From the NCBI GenBank assembly GCA_029204225.1, contig MU832223.1, forward strand, positions 17,640 to 81,639: 64,000 nucleotides of DNA, in the 5' to 3' direction. The first letter of the stretch is position 1. Each line of letters opens with the position of its first letter. Below the pieces are notes generated by a model. That model was not told where the DNA came from. It saw only the letters and a list, made by a program, of their open reading frames with translations, and made no database searches. Source of the stretch: Diphasiastrum complanatum (lineage: Eukaryota; Streptophyta; Lycopodiopsida; Lycopodiales; Lycopodiaceae). Below are positions 49,400 to 62,334 of the stretch, in pieces. The position numbers and the translations under genes are program-made.

Positions 49400-50187
49400 A
49401 CAATAAACCCTAATATATTGAAATGAAGTAGAAAAGAAAATCGATTACAGAACTTTAATGCATATTGAAGTGAGACTTTCATACCCGTGTTAATAAAAAG
49501 AGAGAGATATGCGTGTAGAGCTCAAACCTGCACCAAGATTGGCATAAGAATCATGTAAGCGACAATGTATAAGAATAGGTATATCTAAAAATAAAAACAT
49601 TAGAATCATACAATAATTTTATGTTATTTGTGTTTTGTACTTGTGCATATATGCAGTTTATCACAACGAGATGAATTACATTCAGATTAGTCTAGCGATG
49701 AAGACAATACTCAAGTTAACAGGGTAAGTAATAAACTTGCATGTGTTCTTGTTCATAAAAACTTTGTTATTATAAGTTAAAATATTGTGCTAAAGTGACG
49801 GTGTGTGTGTGTGATGTTTTTATGCTGGCAAAGCATGACATTTTGTCGGCACACACACAAGGTCACACAAATAGTTTTTTATTTTATATATATATATATA
49901 TATATATAAGATCTAAGATAACTGCAAAATTATCTATATTAATTAAAATATTAGTGTGAGAGGGCTACTCACGCTGCCCAGGTAACGTGATTACTATGAT
50001 AGGCATTGTGAGCACTGCCCGCTCACACTCCCTCCCTCGCGCTTTCTTGGCATATGGATAGCGTGGGTTGCCCGTGAGACACACCCCCCCCCCCCCCGCG
50101 CTGTCAATGTCCGGGATTGAGTGACTTGCCTAGACTCTCGAGCTCGAGCCTGTGTGAGGGGAAGGCGCAAAATGTTTTCAAACATTT
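49400..50187. other. Non-coding, with simple repeats
   Basis: No gene recognised. It holds a GT run near 49803, an AT run near 49886-49908, and a 14-C homopolymer at 50084-50097. The right end of the CACTA element whose TnpA-like gene lies at 48.5-49.4 kb may be here, but no TAGTG terminus could be tied to it. Confidence 0.45.
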
Positions 50188-51052
50188 TCAAAAATGTTTG
50201 ATACTTGAATCAACTTCTATATTAAAGCAAGAGTGTTTGGCTCAACTAGAAAAAAATTAATCTGGTTAGTTCGGTAGTTGCATCTTTTTCTTTCAAGTAA
50301 AGACGTCCCATAAAGATGTAATTTGATAAGCGCTTATATGTTATAACATTGTTTACTAAAAGTAAATATCAACAAATGAGTCTTATAGATTTGTAAAATT
50401 CCTCTACTAAATATGGACAAATATAGAGGAACGATCCAAAAATAATGTTGTAAGGTTTGTGATTAGACTCGTCTCTATTTTTGGACAAGTTTGAAAACAC
50501 AACTTCATTAATTTTGCACGGGTTTCTTGGATGGATTTATTTTTAGAAGATATTTAATTTTTAACAAGTTCAAGGAACCTTACAATTGTAAACTTGACAC
50601 CTTTGTTTTAGTACAACCTCCTTGAATCTTATGTCCAAACAAGGAAGGTGTAAGAGAGGGGGACTTTCATGGTGTAAATACTAAAGACATGTCACCTTGA
50701 GGCACCAACTCATTTGATACTTGAATCAACTTTTATATTAAAGCAAGATTCTTTGGCTCAACCCAAAAAACCCAATTTTGCGTCTTTTTCTTTAATCAAA
50801 TTCTTTAACTTGCTAGGCTAGTTGTTGGACAACAAAGTATGCCAAGCTTAACTCATCGATGTCCCCAATTTTGCATCGTTTTCTTTAATCAAACTCTGTA
50901 ACTTGCTAGGCTAGTTGTTGGACAACGAAGTATGCCAAGCTTAACTCATTGATCTCCCTAATTTTGCATCTTTTTCTTTAATCAAACTCTTTAACTTGCT
51001 AGGCTAGTTGTTGGACAACGAAGAATGCCAAGCTTAATTCATTGATGTCCCC
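50188..51052 (+). repeat. 93-bp tandem repeat (three copies) and a flanking direct repeat
   Basis: Three near-identical 93-bp units start at 50774, 50867 and 50960. Each runs AATTTTGC(G/A)TC..., through AACTTGCTAGGCTAGTTG and TTGGACAACRAAG, to GATSTCCC. In addition, a ~90-bp block beginning TTTGATACTTGAATCAACTT at 50188 recurs at about 50713 and leads into the first 93-bp unit. No coding function is apparent. Confidence 0.85.
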
Positions 51053-51775
51053 TTGCTAGTAATAGACAAGGAAGAAAGATATTCAATGTTATGATAGGGT
51101 CCCCTTTCTTCACCTAGATGTTTTATAAGTTGTGACTGCTGACCACATCACAATAAATCAAATCGTCATTGAGGTGCATGAAATTTTAAGTTTGGTAGTT
51201 CCAACTCTCCAATTTTAGTTTGTATCTTGCGACCTCCTTCAACGAAATCATGTATTTGCCAGCTAATACAAAAGTTCTCAATGAAATCTTTAAAAAAGAT
51301 CGTAGTTGAAATTACATGAGGCCTTTTGTGCTCTTCTCGGGGCCTTCCCTGGCCTAATGCCGTCAAAAGATTAAACTATAGCAATAAAATCGGCATCTTT
51401 TCTCAATAATTGCATCATGAAAATTGTGACGATTTGTTCTATATAAAGCGTTTTATGAATACTAGTTCTTACAAGATCGAGAAGTTACACCTAGGCCTGC
51501 CACTTACTATTGGGAGTCGGAGGTTCGTTGGCACTTAAATGCACTGCCCGGGCATTTGGCCCCCCGGGCATGAGCAACAAATGCCACCAAACTTGAGCCT
51601 CAAAGTTTTCAGTTTTTTGGTGCACCAAACATTTTTTACAAGCTTCAAAATGGCGTGTCACGCACCCGGGCAAGCAACATATATTTTTGTGATTCTAAAC
51701 TTTTGAGCACGTGAGCACCAAATTTTTGGTGACCCACCAAATTCACACATGCTCAAACATTTTGAAATGACTATA

Positions 51776-51823
<48 letters not shown>

Positions 51824-52140
51824 AAAAAAAATTTGTTTTCTGTGACGGGCTGCCCAAATGTTTTTTTATCACTAAAAAAAGAGGCCTCGGGAAGGGGCAG
51901 GCCAAGGCCATGGGCGAGGGGAGGGGCACGAGAAGGGGTTGGGACAATGGAGGTGGCGGGGGTGGGCGGGTTGATGGTTGCCCACCCTTATATTTTGAAT
52001 CTGCCCATCTACCGCCAATGGGTGGGCAGGTGTACTAGTATATATATAAAGATATTTTAGAGAGAGAGTGTAAGGGTGTTGCTAGCCCAGTCTACTCTCC
52101 CTATGTCACACCTAGACCCTACTCTTTGACTATCCATACA
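51053..52140. other. No gene recognised; AT run and G-rich patch
   Basis: An uninterrupted TA run spans about 51774-51820. A G-rich stretch (about 51885-51975) contains several GGGG clusters and could form quadruplex structure. Open frames have no domain. Confidence 0.5.
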
Positions 52141-52159
52141 AACAATATATATGCAGACA

Positions 52160-52590
52160 CATACAAGCCTATTTTTTAACTACACATACACATACACAAG
52201 CACACACACACATATACAAGCACACATTACACACACACATACACATACACATGGCATTGCACATATGCACACATACACATACACACATATATATACACTT
52301 ACATACACATACACACATATACATGCACATACACACATACATATATACACATACACACACATACACATACATACACACATATAGATACATACACATACAT
52401 ACATATATATACACACATACACATTCAGACATACATATACATATATACATACACATACACATACATATACATTCACATATACACACATATACATTCACAT
52501 ATACACACATATACATTCACATACACACATACATATGCATTCATATGTATGCATACATATACATATACATATACATATGCATTCATATAC
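52160..52590 (+). repeat. Degenerate ACACAT/ATACAC microsatellite
   Basis: About 430 bp of CA/TA hexamer-like units with internal higher-order repeats (ATATACATTCACATATACAC three times near 52460-52520). It is the same class as the run at 46995-47312. Open frames on both strands are repeat artefacts. Confidence 0.93.
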
Positions 52591-52857
52591 TTTCTAAAAA
52601 GTTATTGTAAATATAGCATGAATATATATATGTATATAAGTAGTTGAAAGGTTCATATTTATATTATTGGAAAGGTACCCTTGCATGATACATGTGATGT
52701 GAAATGTAAGAAAAAAAAAAAAACCCCATGGGAGGTGAAAGGTAAGGGTGAATGCATAAAAGAGGTTACACACACACACACCGTATCTCGACACAGCCCC
52801 GAGCTATAGCTTTCGTTGCCGGGATCGGCTGGGAGGGGGGAGGGACGCGCTAGTTAT

Positions 52858-52866
52858 AGTATAAAG
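52858..52866 (+). promoter_or_regulatory. Candidate TATA box for the neprosin gene
   Basis: AGTATAAAG lies about 360 bp upstream of the chosen ATG at 53223, in sequence free of other features. The following region would be a 5' UTR of roughly 330 bp. Inference only. Confidence 0.25.
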
Positions 52867-53222
52867 AAACATGTGTCAATCACACAGGCTTGGGCAAAAA
52901 AAACAACCCAAAAAACAACCAAAGCAACACAGGCTTGGGCAGAAAACATACGCTACTAGAGAGATCCCATAGAGATCCCATAGAGAAGTTAAGCTACAAG
53001 ACCAACCAGATTGTATTTTTCTGACTGAGGCAGAGATTCTTGCTGTAGGATGATAGCTGATTCAAGTATAAAGTCAGCTGCATCAGCAAGCAATCAAGGC
53101 TGAAAACAACAACAAATTCACAGCCATTTTTTTGATTCGCCAACTGAGTTGATCATATCAAGTCTCGCAACAACGCCTATTCATTGCATCTACCGAGCAA
53201 GGAATCTTATGCTATTGGTTTC

Positions 53223-55845
53223 ATGGCTTTCCAGTATGTTCGAGCTCATTCAAATAGTGGATCATCTTTCCTATTAATTTGTATTATGATTAACTTGCTG
53301 TTTCTTTCCAGGACAGTTGCCCCCATAGCAACGAAACCAAGACATTCCTTGCCGTTTTCCAGAATAGACGATCATTTGCGTACTTTGAACAAGCCTGCGG
53401 TGAAAACCATCCACGTAAGTGCGACCGACATATGGAGCATTAATATTATCGCTTGCATCAGAAGTAAGGGACAGGATTTATTGGGATATTGTTTGATAAT
53501 CATGCAGAGCCCCGACGGAGATATAATTGACTGTGTGCCCATCCATCAGCAGATTGCGCTTGATCATCCCAAGCTAAGGAATCACAAATTACAGGTTAGC
53601 CGTAGCTACATGCAGACAGGATATTTTTGGCTCCTTCGCTAAACCATCACCTGCGCTAATTGGCATGACCAAATTCTCTAATTCTGACAGTTGTGCTTGC
53701 CAAGTCACAGATGCATCCACAGACGCAGCCCTCATACGGGACAGCAGAAAGTGTCAACCGCTTCACAAAGATGGGAAGATCAAACGAGATTCGGCAGCTG
53801 TGGCATGAAAATGGCCGCTGCCCCTCAGCAACTGTCGCCGTTCGTCGAATAACCGCTGAAGACATAAGGCGCGTTGGATCTGTAGAACGGTTCGGGCGCA
53901 AATTCCATCAACCTCCAAAGCCAAAACCTCGATCTCCAAAGCCAAAACCTCGATCTCGCATTGTTTCTCGACCAGGACACGAGGTAACGTCTCATCTCAA
54001 ATCCCTTCGAAGTTGCACAATATTATATAGTCAAATACTTCAAGAGCAGCAGCGTTTCAAGCCTCCATTTCTTTTTCGATTCTGACTCACTTTGTGGAAG
54101 ATCCCTGCAGTATGCTACTGCTTACCTGGATAACAACGAGTATTATGGTACACGTGCAACGATCAATGTCTGGAACCCCCATGTTCAAGGCCCACTTGAG
54201 TTTAGCGTCGCACAGATTTGGCTGGCCGCCGGCTCCTTCGATAATGGTGATCTCAACACTATTGAAGTTGGCTGGATGGTATGCAAAAAAATCTTATGAT
54301 CCCATCCTAACTAGTGTACAACTTCAATAGTACATATCAGCACCGTTTAGTGTTGTCTTTTTTATCTTTCAGGTTAATCGTCCCTTCCAGCAAAGCTTCT
54401 TCTGAGTTAAATCCGTGAAATCTTTACTGCCACAGGTTCACCCAAAGTACTATGGAGATAATAATACAAGATTGTTCACATTCTGGACGGTGAGTGCATT
54501 CTCTTTTGTAACAGAGTGGGCCAGTAAGACAGTTTGTTCATTAACTTGGAGTGGGATCCCGGATTTCCAATTTACCCAAAACAAGGTTGTGCTATAATGT
54601 ATGAATGCATATTGGAGCAGACTCTGAGTTGCGAAATGAATTTTTTCAGGATGATGCATACCAGTTCACAGGTTGCTACAACCACGACTGTTTGGGATTC
54701 GTACAAGTAAGCAGCGAGGTGGCTTTGGGCGCCTCCATTTCTCCTGTATCATCTGATGGTGGAGTTCAATATGAAATTCAACTAATGATATGGAAAGTGA
54801 GTACATTCTCAACAAATGCTTTCGTCACTACAATGTGTGTTAAATCATATGTTTTAAAGAGAGCGGGGGGGGGGGGGGGGGGGGGGGGGTGTGTTGCAGC
54901 ATTTTGCTAAGGAGGGGCCTCACTTCATGCGGAAGGCGGAAGCCCTTCTTTGGGCACAAGGGCTGTAGTAATTTTTGATTTTACTTTTTTTTAAAATATT
55001 CTTTTACACCTTAAATATTTTTCTAATCACACCTTTTGCGCGGAATGTGTGTAAAAAAAAACATACGTTTTTTTCCATGCACCTTCCGGCATCCAGAAGG
55101 TGCATTTGAAAAAAAAGAGGGAGGCACACAAATTATGCACATGGAGGCGCCTCCTTTTCTTCATGAAAAGATAAAAACTGAGATTACGGCTGCTTAAATA
55201 CATGTCTGTGGAATTCCGATTGATCATGAGTCTAGATAGTCAATTTTTATGCCTTGATTAAACTTGCAATATTGATGTTAACAGCTAATACAGAAAGATT
55301 TTAGTGCTTCTGATAGAATATGCTATAATCGAAACCATAAAGATAGGCTACCGTAACGGATCTCAAGGAATGAACCTTGGCAGTTCATGATTTGTTTTTT
55401 TGGATTTGTACTAATGACTTCTCATCCTTATTTGAGCTTCGTGCCATAGTTGTAGCTCTGATATATATCTCTTTTGCAGGATTCCGTAACTAGAAATTGG
55501 TGGCTGAAATTTGGAAATGATGCTCCAATGGGTTATTGGCCAGCGGAAATCTTCTCTCATTTATCAACAGCTGCAACCAGTATACAATGGGGTGGTGAGA
55601 TCTCGAATTTTGAAATTTCTGGACAACACACCCAAACCCAGATGGGCAGTGGGAATTTTGCTCAAGCAGGGTCTTCACATGCAAGCTACTTCAAAAATAT
55701 TTTTTATGTTAATGCTGCTAATCAACTAGTTTTCCCGACCAATCTGCAAACTTCTGTAGCGTTTCCAAATTGTTACTCCATTCAGGTCCCAAATGCAAAC
55801 TCCTTTTATTTTGGGGGTCCCGGGCGCAACTCTAATTGTCCCTAA
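53223..55845 (+). CDS. Neprosin-domain protein (DUF4409 propeptide plus DUF239)
   Basis: Seven exons, all phase 0 with GT-AG borders: 53223-53414, 53508-53594, 53711-53983, 54111-54278, 54436-54489, 54650-54796 and 55480-55845. They encode 428 aa, close to the family's usual length. The ATG at 53223 gives a hydrophobic signal/anchor segment (SSFLLICIMINLLFLS), so it is probably secreted. The propeptide (DUF4409) has KTIH|SPDGDIIDCVPIHQQ and DHPKLRNHKLQ. A linker holds a seven-residue unit, PKPKPRS, twice, from a 21-nt tandem repeat at 53915-53956. The catalytic neprosin domain has YATAYLDNNEYYGTRATINV, FSVAQIWLAAGSF, LNTIEVGWM, YYGDNNTRLFTFWT, DDAYQFTGCYNHDCLGFVQ, NWWLKF and GYWPAEIF, ending FYFGGPGRNSNCP. 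Neprosins studied biochemically are glutamic endopeptidases that cut after proline; Glu residues are present in the IEVGW and WPAEIF motifs, but I have not mapped them to the catalytic pair. No lesion seen. Confidence 0.93.
54865..54889 (+). repeat. 25-base G homopolymer in a neprosin intron
   Basis: An unbroken run of about 25 G lies 70 bp into the intron 54797-55479. It can form a quadruplex and is a likely place for assembly length error. Confidence 0.9.
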
Positions 55846-57685
55846 CTATATAAGCTACTTTCTCTAAGTTACAGCATGTGAAAAATTGTCAACTAGTTTG
55901 GTTTTTTATTTGGCAATTTTGAGGCCAAGTTGAAATCTCAACTTAGAGATAGGTTCATATTTGTCAATAAAGGCCTAAATAGTGTTTTGAATAATTTGGC
56001 AAGTAGATAAACGGATGAGGTCGAGTTTGGACCTATTCTAATTGGCTAATTTTGATACATTACATCTAGATTAGAATTTCTAGGTTTTGTATGAAGTATC
56101 TAGAAGTTTCCAAATCAGGTCAAGTTGGGGGCAAGTGGCCAAATGACATTTTGGAAGCTATAAATAGCTGTACCTGCGTGGAGAAATTAGGATCAAATTT
56201 TCTTTCTGTGGAGAAATCATCTCTTGTGATTCTATGTTCATCACGTGTTTTTCTCTTGATATTTTGAATTGCTTTTGTGTAGAATGTTGATTTTCTTGTT
56301 GATCTTGCTTCCACGCATGTGAAGGACAATAGGCTATTACTGTTGTACGGACAAGGACAATACTTTGTGCACTTTTATGCTTACGATCAGATCTTAGTGA
56401 TTTATGCAATTCTAGCATGCTAAAATTGATGATTTCTATCTTGTAGTTAAATCTAGATTTGCATCCAAATTTGGTCAAGATCTTAGAGATCCATTAAGTA
56501 TGTGTTGGATCTGATTATTTCACATGACAGTGATGAAGAACATTGATAATACCCTCTCTCTCAAACTACCCTTTCTCTCAAAATTTTTAAATAAAACCCT
56601 CTCATCCTTTAAAGATTTTTAGAGAATGTGATTGTTTTTGGGATTTTAAGAGTTTTTTTTAAATTTGAGATTTTTATATTTCAAAAACAAAATTACAAAA
56701 GAACTGTGCAAAAACTAAAGAAAATTTTTGCTATCTCAAAAAAAATGCGAAAATAAAAAAAAAAATTATGTTATTTCAAAATTCGAAATGAAAACAATCA
56801 CCAAACTGATGGACTTTGTGGAGCAATACTACAACTATACTTATATGCAACTTGGTTTCCAAGTGGAGCTCAAACCCAAACCAAAGAAAATTTGGATTCC
56901 AAGCTATACAACTACTACTACTATAATTATCATGGCACACAATTCCATGAAATGATTGGGAGATCTTCCAGACTTGTACTTCAAGTTATTACTCTAGAAT
57001 AAATACAGTGCTAGATCAATCATGCCACATCTATTTGACAAATAAGTGTTCAGAAGTGCAATTCACACACATTGTGAGCTTTGTCGTGTCCAATATTAGC
57101 CTTAAAATCAAAGGTAACTTTCTCTTTAGAACCTTTAAAAAATGTCTTAAATAAAGATAACAAACCAAAGATGGTTTCAAGTAGACTTCATAAGGCCTTA
57201 GGCTATCTAAAGTAGGTGACAATCATTAATTAGGGTGTTTTCTTAAATTGTAACTCATGTAGCATATATTATAACATCATCCAACATGCTATGGTTATCA
57301 CAAAGAAATTTTGTAAAATCTCATCAACAAGCAAGGGAAACCTTCCAAAAAAGGCACAACATGGTGAAACTGGTACAAAAAACAAGTTTATAGTTTGAGA
57401 CTCCAAAATCGAGTCATAATTAGTACAAAATTGATGAATTATAAAAAATTTAGATGTTTCCAAGCCATCTGTAAATACTTTCCCAAAAGAAAAACCAATT
57501 ATTCCCCCAAGTAGAAGATCATCAATTTTATAATCAGTAAAATCAAGGTACTTATCAAGGTCTCTAGCTATAATGCAAAAGAGTTTGAGTCTTAAAACAT
57601 TTGGATGCAGAAAAGGAAATCTCTACCAAGCCAAGATAATCAGCAGTTTTGATAGCATACTAAATGCATCATAAAATGAAGATCA
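55846..57685. other. No gene recognised
   Basis: Downstream region of the neprosin gene. It is AT-rich with only short, domain-free open frames. From about 57240 it may include decayed 5' parts of the copia relic that becomes recognisable at 57690. Confidence 0.45.
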
Positions 57686-57689
57686 ACTC

Positions 57690-59563
57690 TGGCACAGAAG
57701 AATGTATCATCTGAACATGAGGAGCCTGTATGACATGTGCAAGAAAGACATAGTCACAGGTATGAAGATATCCAGACCCAATACTGACTTCTATGAAGAC
57801 TGTTAGAAAGGCAAACAACATCGGAATCCATTCACACATGAGGGAAGAAGAGCTAAAGAATTTCTTGAGCTCATCCACTCAGATGTCTGCGGACCGATGA
57901 AAGTGGATTCGCTCTCAGGATCGAGGTATTTCCTGATGTTCATTGATGACTACAACCGGATGACAACGATCTACTACCTAAGGAAGAAATCTGAAGTGTT
58001 TGACTCTTTCAAGAAGTTCGTGGCATTTTTAGAGAGATATACCTCAAAGAAGATTCAGATCATCAGATCTGTTAATGGAGGTGAGTACAAGAGCACAAAA
58101 TTTTCAAGATTTTGCCAAGAAAAAGGGATAGAGCATCAATTAATTCCTACATACACACCTGAATATAATGGTGTCGCAGAAGGAAGAAATAGGACGCTAG
58201 TTGAAAGAGCCAGATGCATGATGGCATAGGCTCAATTCTCAAGTCAATTTTGGGCTGAGGCAATAGCTACAGCAGTACACCTGCAGAACAGATCAACAAG
58301 GACAGCCCTAAAAAACAAGACACCAGACGAAATGTGGACAAGTAGAAAGCCTGATCTATCATACGTGCATGTGTTTGGATGTGCAGCATACAAGCACAAT
58401 CTAGAAGTTTGAGTGTTTTAATCTTCATGAAACAGCCTAAAGGATTTCAAGATCCCGACAATCAACAATATGTCAGTCGGTTGCAGAGATGCATTTATGG
58501 TCTGAAGCTGGCATTACCAGCTTGGTACAAGATCCTCGATAGTCTTCTGAAGTCTCTAGACTTCAATCCTACACAACCAAACTATAATGTCTATATAAAG
58601 AGAGTAGGAAAAGATTTTGTGATTTTGACTATCTTCGTGGATGATTCTCTTGATAGGAAACTCCTTGATGCTAATCAAGGACACGAAGAGTCAGATTTCT
58701 AAAAACTATGAAATCACAAATCTGAGAGAAGCAACAAAATGCCTTGGGGACTGGAGATCAAAAGAGATCGAATAAAAGACGAAATACATTTGAGTCAGTC
58801 AGAATACGCTAGAAAAGTGCTGAAGTAGTATCAAATGATGGACTGCAAAGAAAAAGCCACACCAATGATAGCTAGAGCCAAATTGACAAAGCAGGACTGG
58901 CCGAAAACAAAGGAGGAAAAACAAAAGATGGAAGGTATATCCTACCAAAACCTGATCGGTAGTCTGATGTACCTTACAGTTTGTACTAGACCCGATTTGG
59001 CCTACTCTGTCTATGCTTTAAGCCAATTCTCTTTCAATCTTGGCATGGCACATTGGCAAATGGCAAAACAAATTCTACAATATCTGAAGGGTATTCAGAA
59101 TATGGGATTAACCTATAGATCAAACAACGAAAGAAAAGGATCCGGGCTACACAACTACAGTGATGCAAGTTAGACAAGCTGCAAAGATGACAACAAGTCC
59201 GTGACAGGAGGATGCTCAATGGCATGCAGAGCAACAACAACTGGATATGCAAAAAACAAACCTTAGTAGCTTAATCCTCATGCGAAGCTGGATATGTCAC
59301 AACTTCAAAGGTGGCAAACAAGGTAGTTCGGTTGCAGGTGATGTTGGAGGCAACTGGCACACACAAGGAGAATTATGCACGATGATGATGGATTATCAAA
59401 GTGCCATATACCTATCCCAGATTCTTGTCTTCCATTCAAAGACAAAACATATACCTCTGAAGTACCATCACATTCAAGATCTGATCTTGAAAGAAGAGCT
59501 CAAGATCCAGTATATAAGTCTGAAGACATGATTGCAGATCTGTTCACGAAGCCCACTCAATAA
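57690..59563 (+). pseudogene. Ty1/copia relic, second family: integrase, part RT, RNase H
   Basis: Pre-integrase remnants (MYHLNMRSLYDMC) lead to integrase: FLELIHSDVCGPMKVDSLSG, FLMFIDDYNRMTTIYYL, a decayed RSVNGGEYKSTKF (normally SDNGGE) and PEYNGVAEGRNRTLVERARC. It breaks off at HVFGCAAYKH (58387) and resumes in RT at KQPKGFQDPDNQQYV, so the linker and first part of RT are deleted. The RT box is reduced to FVDDS (58639), followed by a frameshift. RNase H: KVLK, SLMYLTVCTRPDLAYSVYAL, YSDAS (stop) CKDDNKSVTGG, then DMIADLFTKPTQ and the stop near 59563. Multiple lesions. It is related to the fragment at 28.4-29.1 kb. Confidence 0.82.
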
Positions 59564-59629
59564 ACCACTCTTTGCAAGGCAAAGAAAAGACAATTGGATT
59601 AACATACAAAGCTGGAAGGTTCAAGAGGG

Positions 59630-60360
59630 AGTGCAAAAAATTGTGAATTCCTGCAACTTTGTCGCAAAGCGAAACGAAGTGAAGGTCGAAGGTCGAACAG
59701 TTCACAAAAGTCAAACATACCTTGAAAATCCTAAAGCACGAAACGAAGAGAAGGTTGAAGGTCAGACAATTTGCGAAAGTCAAACCTACTCGAGGACGAC
59801 AAGAAACGAAACGAAAAGAAATCGAAAGAAAATATTTCGTGCTGTCAGCTAGCAACTCAATGGGCGTGGTGTCTTGTACTTCATGCTCAGCTAAAACAGT
59901 TAGCAATAATAGAGAATAACTAACTAGTTGATTAGCATTAACTACTCTTGTTATTCTCTATTTAGCTATCTTGTAAACTCCACATAGTGGAGATATATAA
60001 ACACAATTTTGGATCAACAAATTATAGAGCAATAGAGCAGAAAAAGATCAGAAAAGAAAAAGATAGAGAAACAAAAATAGCTATGCATGAAAGTCTGCCA
60101 ATGAGCAGAACATAGTGATTGAGTGAGTATCAGAGTGAGACATTGATTATCTCGCTCAAAACTCAAAAACTGATAATGCAAAAGCTCCTATTCTCCATCT
60201 CATTGTTTTTGTTGTCTTGATTGCTAGAATGATAATATGTTATGTGATCTGTAGTCACATGTCTAGAATCTTGAAAGCTTCCATAAAAGAAAACTGAACG
60301 AAAAACAATCTACTCGTAAGAGAGAGAGCTACGACATTCCTATGAGAGAGAAGACGAAAC
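59630..60360 (+). mobile_element. Probable LTR after the second-family copia relic (ends approximate)
   Basis: After the RNase H end, a purine-rich GTTCAAGAGGGAGTG precedes this non-coding block. A TATA-like GAGATATATAAACAC lies at about 59990. Two diverged 70-bp units, each CGAAACGAAGNGAAGG...AAAGTCAAAC, start at 59669 and 59739. The right border is not fixed. Confidence 0.4.
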
Positions 60361-60456
60361 CTGTTAGGTTTAAGGTAATCTTGTGCTTATGACAACTGTT
60401 ACATCATTTCATCTAATGAACTCTCTTGCCTTGAGGGAAGCCAATAATCAGGAGAT

Positions 60457-60545
60457 ATGTCAAAAGCAATGCAACAGGAGATTGATTCCATCAAACACCA
60501 TGACACTTGGGAGATAGTGGATCTTTCAAAGGGCAAAAGAACGAA
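60457..60545 (+). pseudogene. Short copia RT N-terminal fragment
   Basis: MSKAMQQEIDSIKHHDTWEI followed by VDLSKGKRTN is the conserved start of copia RT (W-x-x-AM-x-x-E...TWxLVxLP). It is about 30 codons long and stands alone, before a gag sequence, so it is out of place and probably captured by recombination. Confidence 0.65.
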
Positions 60546-60660
60546 TGGATCCAATTACTATTTGTGAAATTTAAGATGAAGACCTTGCTAATCGCCAATG
60601 AGCTGTGAGATGTTGTCACAAGTAAGTGAAGCTTGAAGAAGACACAACTGACGAAGGCAA

Positions 60661-61900
60661 ATGATGGTAAAGCTTTTGCATTTGTTATTTTCAACTACAT
60701 CAAGCACTCAGATTGGCAACATATATGAAGCTCAAACTTCGAAAGAAGTATGGGACATCTTGAGCTCATTATATGATGTGAGGGACGTAACTTCCAAGTT
60801 ACATCTTTTTTCTTCACTCTCAAGATGTCGAATGATGATTCACTTCAGAATCACGTTAACCAGTCTAAAAATCTTTTGCAACATGATGGCCATTGTCCGG
60901 ATCGATCATAGACAATCAAGATGCAATCATGACATTGATTTCAAGCTTGCCCTCTACATACAAGAACTGGGTGATAATCATATTGACACACTCATATTTA
61001 ACTCTTACTAGAGTTATCACTATGTTGCTACAGGAGATAATCAAAGAAGTCAAACAACTTGTTGAATCATTATCTCATGGCTCTATATATCAATAAAGGC
61101 TCAAAATAATGAAAGCAGAAAGGTCTAAACAGTCCACATCAAATTAAAACTGACACAAAGTCAGAACAATCATCAAATTCACAGTCAAAGAAGTAGATGT
61201 TCTGTAAGTATTGCAAATGCACTAACCATGAGATCCAGAATTGCAGGTTGCTCAAACCGAGGAATGCCAGCAAGCAAACCAGGATCAACATGCGAATGCA
61301 GTCATAGCATCTCCCGATATCGACGTGGATGAAGGAGCGTTTATGGTCTAAGACCAAAGGCACTATTGGATAGTTCTTGGTTTTTGAATTTTGGAGCTAC
61401 TCAGACATGTGACCAGTCGTCATGAGCATTTCAATCCTATATGTCTTATAGTAGAAAGGAAATATATTCATCTTGGTGATGATAGTACACACACTATCGA
61501 AGGTGAAGACACTATAAGATAGCACACACACTATCAAAGGTGAAGGCACTATAAGATTCAATTCTAGCATGATCAATTTTAACTGCTATCAAATGTTTTG
61601 TATGTGCCTAAACTATCCACAAATATGTTACCAGTAACTTAGAATCACTGATTTAGGTCATAGGGTAGAGTTCGAGTCTAATCAATGCCGAAATTTTGAT
61701 AGGACAATTAAGATCCTTGCACTCGACAAGAATCATGGACACTTATATAGATTGGCACATTGTTATTCTAACAATAGTCAAGCCTTGAAAACCTCTGTTC
61801 TTGTCAATAAAGCATTACTATTGACATCATTTGAAAATTTGCCAACATTGGCAAATCTAGCCATGTAGAATATTGTACAATTTTGTCTATAATTTTGATT
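60661..61900 (+). pseudogene. Copia gag-protease relic
   Basis: A UBN2-type gag in shifting frames: IYEAQTSKEVWDILSSLYDV and SKLHLFSSL, then NDDSLQNHVNQSKNLLQHDG and LISSLPSTYKNWV. A CCHC zinc knuckle CKYCKCTNHEIQNC lies near 61198-61240. A decayed protease box, WFLNFGATQ (normally DSGA), is near 61385. A pre-integrase stub, ILALDKNHGHLYRL, is near 61715. No integrase core follows. Multiple stops. Confidence 0.65.
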
Positions 61901-62334
61901 CTACAATTGCAAGGCCAAAGTGCCACATGGAAATCTACACTTAATGTAGGTTAGCTCATGTCAAGAGGAGTGGTTGTGTCCATTTGGTAGAGATTCCTAC
62001 TTTATAGGATGTAGACCTTGATTTGTGATGAGATTTTGAACAACCATGCACCTACCAAGCAATGTTCTAGGAAATAGACTAGGGTTTCATTTTAGGCAAA
62101 GTGATGAGTTAAATTTCTTAGTACATGCTGGAAATTCACCTACCTAAAGCAAAGAGGAGTGATTTTTGCTATGTATTCCAAGCTCCCATAGTGAGAAGAT
62201 AGATTATTTTTGGAGTCATTGGCAATCTTGAGTTTGCTCTCCATGTAACAATTTTTTTTTTATCCAAATTGAAACAAGACTTCAACGTACTTCAAACATT
62301 GTCTAAATCCATACAAAAGGCTGCTCTTCACACA

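Noticed and set aside
52151-52610. Open frames of over 100 codons on both strands
   Set aside because: Microsatellite artefacts with two- and three-residue periodicity.
53184-53642. Single-exon reading of the neprosin 5' region
   Set aside because: The frame starts with TTG, not ATG, and reads through an intron. Splicing at 53414/53508 and 53594/53711 restores the family consensus exactly.
55030-57650. Possible further copia gag or host gene in the gap before 57690
   Set aside because: No motif survived in any frame that I could name; frames are short and AT-driven.
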